Assembly: GCF_016234775.1 (NCBI RefSeq) | Contig: NZ_JACRAH010000043.1 | Coordinates: 1-56,338, forward strand | Direction: 5' to 3' | DNA length: 56,338 bases | Origin: Aquabacterium sp. | Lineage (GTDB): Bacteria > Pseudomonadota > Gammaproteobacteria > Burkholderiales > Burkholderiaceae_C | Part shown: piece after piece, positions 53,218 through 56,338 of the stretch | Numbering within the stretch: the first letter of the stretch is position 1 | How the letters are laid out: each line of letters begins with the position of its first letter | Program-made: the position numbers and the translations under genes | Notes under the pieces: generated by a model | The model's input: the letters and a program-made list of their open reading frames with translations, nothing else | Databases searched by the model: none | Told to the model about the DNA's origin: nothing

Positions 53218-54819
53218 ATGCCCATCAAGCCCCCTCGTCGTCCCGTTGTGTCCTCGGCTACCGGCCGCCCTTCGGGATCCCGTGAGGGCGATGCGCCTCA
53301 GGGCGAGCGCGCCGACCACCGTGCCGCGCCTCGCTCTGCTGCATCGGGGCCGGGGCGTGGGTACGACCGGCCTTCGGGTCCCAGGACTGACCGACCCGCG
53401 CCCGCCCGTTCTCCCGTTCGACCCGAGGATCGCCCGCGATCGGCCGCGCCTGTGCTCGCTGCAGATCGCCCCATGGCGCTCTACATGTCCTGTGCATCCG
53501 GCGTCGAGTCCTTGCTGGCCGAAGAAGTTGATCGCATCCTGGATGGCAAAGGGCAGGTCGTCGCATCCCGTGGTGGTGTCGAGATCCAACCGCCGGCTCA
53601 GTTGCGTCAACCCAGCGAGCGCCACGCCGCCATGGCCTATTTCGCCATGCGCCTCAATCTGGAGAGCCGTCTGGCGCAGCGCGTGCTGTGGCGCGTGGCC
53701 TCCCGCGTCTACCGCAATGAAGATGACATCTACCACCTGGGCCGCAGTGTCAACTGGTCGGACTGGATCACGCCCCGCCACACCATGCGCGTGGACGTCA
53801 CCTCGCGCCGCAGCCATCTGCAAAGCCTGAACTTCGCTGCCTTGCGCGTGAAGGATGCCGTCTGCGACGACCTGCGTGAACGCACAGGCGAGCGCCCCGA
53901 CGTCGACACGCGCTACCCCGACCTCAGCCTGGTCCTCTACATGGATGACATGGAGGCCACCCTCTATGTGGACACGTCCGGCGAGGCCTTGTTCAAGCGC
54001 GGCTGGCGCGAAGACACTGGCGAGGCCCCTCTCAAGGAGACGCTGGCCGCCGCGATGCTGGCGGCGGCAGGCTGGCAAGGCCGCCCTGAAGACGGCGCCC
54101 TGCTGGACCCTTGCTGCGGCGCCGGCACCATCCCCATCGAAGCGGCCCAGATTGCCTGCGGCATCGCGCCCGGCCTGCAGCGTCGCTTTGCCTTCGAGAA
54201 GCTGCTGCCATTCCGATCCCACCTGGGCGAATGGCAGGCCATGAAGCAGGCCGCCCGCGAACGCCAGCATCCACCGCAAGTGGCCATCTACGCCGGCGAC
54301 GTCTCCTTCCGCATGACCGACTTCGCCACGCGCAATGCCGAGCGAGCTGGCGTCAAGCAGTACATCGAGTTCAAGACGGCAGACGCCTTGCAGCGCCCCG
54401 TGCCTTGCGAGCGTGGTGTGCTCATGTTCAACCCGCCCTATGGCGAGCGGATCGATACCAAGGGCTCGGTGCGCAATGCTTATCGCGCGCGGTCCGAGTC
54501 GGAGTCCGACGACGACATGCCAGCCAGCCACATCAGGGCAGGTCGCGAGCAATTCCAGGATGAGGAGGCTGCAACCTTCTTCCAGCGCCTGTCATCGCAC
54601 TGGAAAAAGCAATACACCGGCTGGAACGCCTGGATCCTCAGCCCCGACATGAAGCTGCCCAGCGCCATGCGCCTGAAGGAAAGCCGCCGTGTCGTGATGT
54701 TCAACGGCCCGATCGAATGCCGATTGTTCCGATTTGATCTGGTGGCGGGCGGCAACCGCCGTGCCGCTGCTGCGTCAGCCGATACGCCTGCCGAGCCCGG
54801 TCAAGCTGACGCATCCTGA
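53218..54819 (+). CDS. THUMP-domain class I rRNA methyltransferase (RlmL N-domain-like)
   Basis: Predicted 23S rRNA guanine-N2 methyltransferase, 533 residues. After a disordered, Arg/Pro/Ser-rich extension (residues 1-85) come MALYMSCASGVESLLAEEV, a THUMP RNA-binding domain, and a Rossmann methyltransferase with LDPCCGAGTIPIEAAQIA and the catalytic MFNPPYGERID. It equals the N-terminal half of E. coli RlmL (G2445 methylation) without the RlmK half; E. coli homologues lack the extension. The start ATG 53218 is chosen because the extension is in frame; if a later start at MALYM (about 53473) is used, the protein is of normal length. Confidence 0.9.
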   Translation: MPIKPPRRPVVSSATGRPSGSREGDAPQGERADHRAAPRSAASGPGRGYDRPSGPRTDRPAPARSPVRPEDRPRSAAPVLAADRPMALYMSCASGVESLLAEEVDRILDGKGQVVASRGGVEIQPPAQLRQPSERHAAMAYFAMRLNLESRLAQRVLWRVASRVYRNEDDIYHLGRSVNWSDWITPRHTMRVDVTSRRSHLQSLNFAALRVKDAVCDDLRERTGERPDVDTRYPDLSLVLYMDDMEATLYVDTSGEALFKRGWREDTGEAPLKETLAAAMLAAAGWQGRPEDGALLDPCCGAGTIPIEAAQIACGIAPGLQRRFAFEKLLPFRSHLGEWQAMKQAARERQHPPQVAIYAGDVSFRMTDFATRNAERAGVKQYIEFKTADALQRPVPCERGVLMFNPPYGERIDTKGSVRNAYRARSESESDDDMPASHIRAGREQFQDEEAATFFQRLSSHWKKQYTGWNAWILSPDMKLPSAMRLKESRRVVMFNGPIECRLFRFDLVAGGNRRAAAASADTPAEPGQADAS

Positions 54820-54822
54820 TTT

Positions 54823-54917
54823 CTGTAGCTCTGTAGCTCTGTAGCTCTGTAGCTCTGTGGTCTGTGGTCTGTGGTCTGTGGTCTGTGGTCTGTGGTCTGT
54901 GGTCTGTGGTCTGTGGT
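54823..54917. repeat. Compound tandem repeat, 8-base then 7-base units
   Basis: Four perfect copies of CTGTAGCT (54823-54854) run without a break into nine perfect copies of CTGTGGT (54855-54917). Both units start CTGT, so the second looks like a derivative with a base lost. The array lies between the convergent ends of the methyltransferase gene and rsmE and is not within a gene. Nothing else is seen between 54820 and 55054. Confidence 0.97.
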
Positions 54918-55054
54918 CTGGCGAGCGCTGCTGTTGCTGTGCCGCGAGTAGCCGCTTCGGGCGTTCAGCGCTTAAGCCGTGGGCCTTTGCGCGCTGCAGA
55001 CGACAACTCAACAGCGCCAGGGTCGCTCAGCCAATTGGCCGGATTTGAGCTGGG

Positions 55055-55861
55055 TCACTCGAAGGTCGCCCCGATCACACTCAATGCAGCCAGCGGCGCC
55101 GTGTCAGCACGCAAGACGCGAGCGCCCAATGTGATGGCGGTCCAGCCGGCATCCAGTGCGGCCTGCTCCTCTGCAGGCGACAAGCCGCCTTCCGGCCCAC
55201 TCAGAAACATGAAGCCAGGGGCGTCGCCCTCAACGGCTTCATTGGTCTGGCCGTTCGCCCGTGTGCCCGCCGTCGCGTCGACCTTGTCATGTAGCCAACT
55301 GCGCAAGCTCACGGCATCACGCAGACTCAGCACGCCTTTGTGCTGCGAGGTGCCATCTGCTATCCCCTCTGTCGCATCTCGCAGCCAGCTCGGTAGCGTT
55401 TGCACCGCGCGAACCTCGGGGACCGCCGCGCGCCCCGACTGTTCGCACGCCGACACCGCCACCGCCTGCCAGTGCGCCACCTTCTTGGCGGCGCGCTCAC
55501 CATCCAGTCGCAGCACCGAGCGCTCGCAAATCAGGGGTTGAATGGCATGCACGCCCAACTCCGAGGCCTTCTCTACCAGCGCGTCCATTCGATCGTTGGC
55601 CGGCATCCCCATGGCCAGGGTCACCCGAACAGGCAGTTCGCGATGGTTGGGTACCTGCTCTTCAATCTCGACCGTCACCTGCTTGCGACCCATCTCGGTG
55701 ACGCGAGCCCGATGTTCCCGCCCGCGCCCGTCAAATAGCTGAATCAGCCCGCCTGGTTGCATGCGCAACACCTGCACATGCCTGGCGGGGCCGTCGGGCA
55801 GCTCGCAAGAAGAGCCAGGCAGCAAGGGGAAGTCATCTCCGACATGAAAACGAGGCAACAC
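55055..55861 (-). CDS. rsmE: 16S rRNA (uracil-1498-N3)-methyltransferase
   Basis: SPOUT-family methyltransferase of 268 residues acting on U1498 of 16S rRNA. The N-terminal PUA-like domain (PRFHVGDDFPLLPGSSCELP) and the knotted SAM domain with FLSGPEGGLSPAEE and LGARVLRADTAPLAAL are typical (RADTA instead of the more common RAETA). The start is GTG 55861 or TTG 55858; the family start MPRF favours the latter. A variable insert (about residues 155-205) rich in polar residues makes it longer than E. coli RsmE (243). It is divergent from the rRNA operon promoter region. Confidence 0.93.
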   Translation of the reverse strand: MLPRFHVGDDFPLLPGSSCELPDGPARHVQVLRMQPGGLIQLFDGRGREHRARVTEMGRKQVTVEIEEQVPNHRELPVRVTLAMGMPANDRMDALVEKASELGVHAIQPLICERSVLRLDGERAAKKVAHWQAVAVSACEQSGRAAVPEVRAVQTLPSWLRDATEGIADGTSQHKGVLSLRDAVSLRSWLHDKVDATAGTRANGQTNEAVEGDAPGFMFLSGPEGGLSPAEEQAALDAGWTAITLGARVLRADTAPLAALSVIGATFE

Positions 55862-56113
55862 GGATGGGCAACCTTTCTATTCTGGTGTGTTGGTTTGTGC
55901 GCGCTTGCCGCAGGTGACGCCATTCAATCGACGGCGCACCAACCCGCTACAACGGGCATTGTCCCTTCAAGTGGTCCGTGGATGATGGCCGCGAGCGCAG
56001 GAAAACCGGCTTCCCCCGAGCCGGGACTGCCGCAGTCGCACCATCCCTGACCCTTCGCGCGAAGCCCTCTTGCTAGGCGAAACAGTACTTTTTCAACTTT
56101 TTTGCAAAAGGGC
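55862..56113. other. Region between rsmE and the rRNA operon promoter
   Basis: No supported gene. A short frame (55844-56050, signal-like FLFWCVGLCALAAGDA) exists but has no ribosome binding site and a low-complexity end. The last 30 bases before the promoter (56083-56110, AGTACTTTTTCAACTTTTTTG) are A/T-rich in phase, like an UP element of a strong rRNA promoter. Confidence 0.5.
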
Positions 56114-56143
56114 TTGCGCAGGCTGTCAAATCAGTGCCATAAT
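56114..56143 (+). promoter_or_regulatory. rRNA operon promoter
   Basis: TTGCGC (56114-56119), 18-base spacer and CATAAT (56138-56143), preceded by the A/T-rich UP-like stretch. Transcription is expected to start at about 56150, roughly 190 bases before 16S rRNA. Confidence 0.7.
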
Positions 56144-56149
56144 TGCGTT

Positions 56150-56338
56150 CTTCGCTGCTCACGACGACAAACAAGTCGACAAGCAAACAAGCGAAAAGTT
56201 CTTTAAAAATTAACAGCCGATAAGCGTGGGTGTTTGGATGAAAGAAGCCAAATGCTCACGGATAGATAGAGACGAAATTCACTTGTAGTGAAGATCTGAT
56301 CAATTCCGTTTAGTGAGTGAGTTTTTAAACAGAGATTA
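56150..56338 (+). promoter_or_regulatory. rRNA operon leader up to the 16S 5' end
   Basis: Untranslated leader of a ribosomal RNA operon. It contains a boxA-like antitermination element GTTCTTTAAAAATTAA (56198-56213) and the GATAAGCGTGGGTGTTTGGATG segment typical of Burkholderiales pre-16S leaders, and ends TTTTTAAACAGAGATTA, which normally runs directly into the first bases of 16S rRNA. The 16S gene itself is just outside the window. Confidence 0.8.

Noticed and set aside
54823..54917. CRISPR array
   Set aside because: The units are 7-8 bases and contiguous, with no spacers and no cas genes.
55844..56050. Short plus-strand frame with a signal-like start before the rRNA promoter
   Set aside because: No ribosome binding site, overlap with the rsmE start, Pro/Ser-rich ending, and no recognised family; kept only as a note.

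Overview
The window is high-G+C DNA from a betaproteobacterium, almost certainly of the order Burkholderiales. The S10 ribosomal operon, the argS-SPOR-dsbA run, the lptA-lptB-rpoN cluster, the Arg/Gly-rich tail on S3 and the rRNA leader at the right end all fit that order. I cannot place it to genus by eye. It looks like ordinary chromosome: no phage, transposase, CRISPR array, tRNA or integration site was found.

Layout. 1-2827: end of the S10 operon (rplB partial, rpsS, rplV, rpsC, rplP, rpmC, rpsQ), closed by a strong terminator. 2873-3974: a peroxiredoxin and a convergent Mpo1-like membrane protein. 4111-5467: aroG (DAHP synthase) behind an unannotated leader peptide with eight consecutive aromatic codons and a complete attenuator; this is the most striking regulatory element in the window. 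5515-8006: LuxR-type response regulator and hybrid histidine kinase. 7948-10087: corA and an MFS transporter on the minus strand. 10409-16318: a LysR regulator, then an acyl-CoA dehydrogenase / APH-like kinase / histidine-phosphatase-fold / alpha-beta hydrolase / SDR gene run, probably for acyl-CoA or hydroxyacyl-CoA breakdown. 16458-27273: a two-partner secretion pair, an FhaC-like transporter and a 3012-residue filamentous-haemagglutinin-like adhesin. 27306-32760: a signalling block next to the adhesin (two lone receiver proteins, an HD-GYP protein and a divergent CHASE/PAS histidine kinase).

32777-34834: 2,4-dienoyl-CoA reductase. 35054-37176: three tandem paralogous small outer-membrane barrels with a shared two-cysteine motif, each followed by its own terminator. 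37205-38955: a lipoprotein trio (CsgG-like, DUF4810, DUF799). 39113-41308: malate synthase G, divergent from a LysR regulator and a DUF2214 membrane protein. 43138-44938: a PsiF-repeat protein and a Ser/Thr kinase fused to a cyclic-nucleotide-binding-like domain. 45219-54819: a metal-dependent-hydrolase-like protein, argS, SPOR protein, dsbA, lptA, lptB, rpoN, a DUF599 membrane protein and an rRNA methyltransferase. A tandem repeat that changes from an 8-base to a 7-base unit lies before rsmE (minus strand). The window ends in the promoter and leader of an rRNA operon, at about the 5' end of 16S rRNA.

The genes form several coherent units: translation (S10 operon, argS, two rRNA methyltransferases, rrn), envelope biogenesis (lptA/lptB, dsbA, outer-membrane barrels, lipoprotein trio, two-partner adhesin), fatty-acid and glyoxylate carbon use (acyl-CoA dehydrogenase cluster, dienoyl-CoA reductase, malate synthase), and sensing that could govern a surface-attached life style (HD-GYP, receivers, CHASE kinase beside the adhesin).
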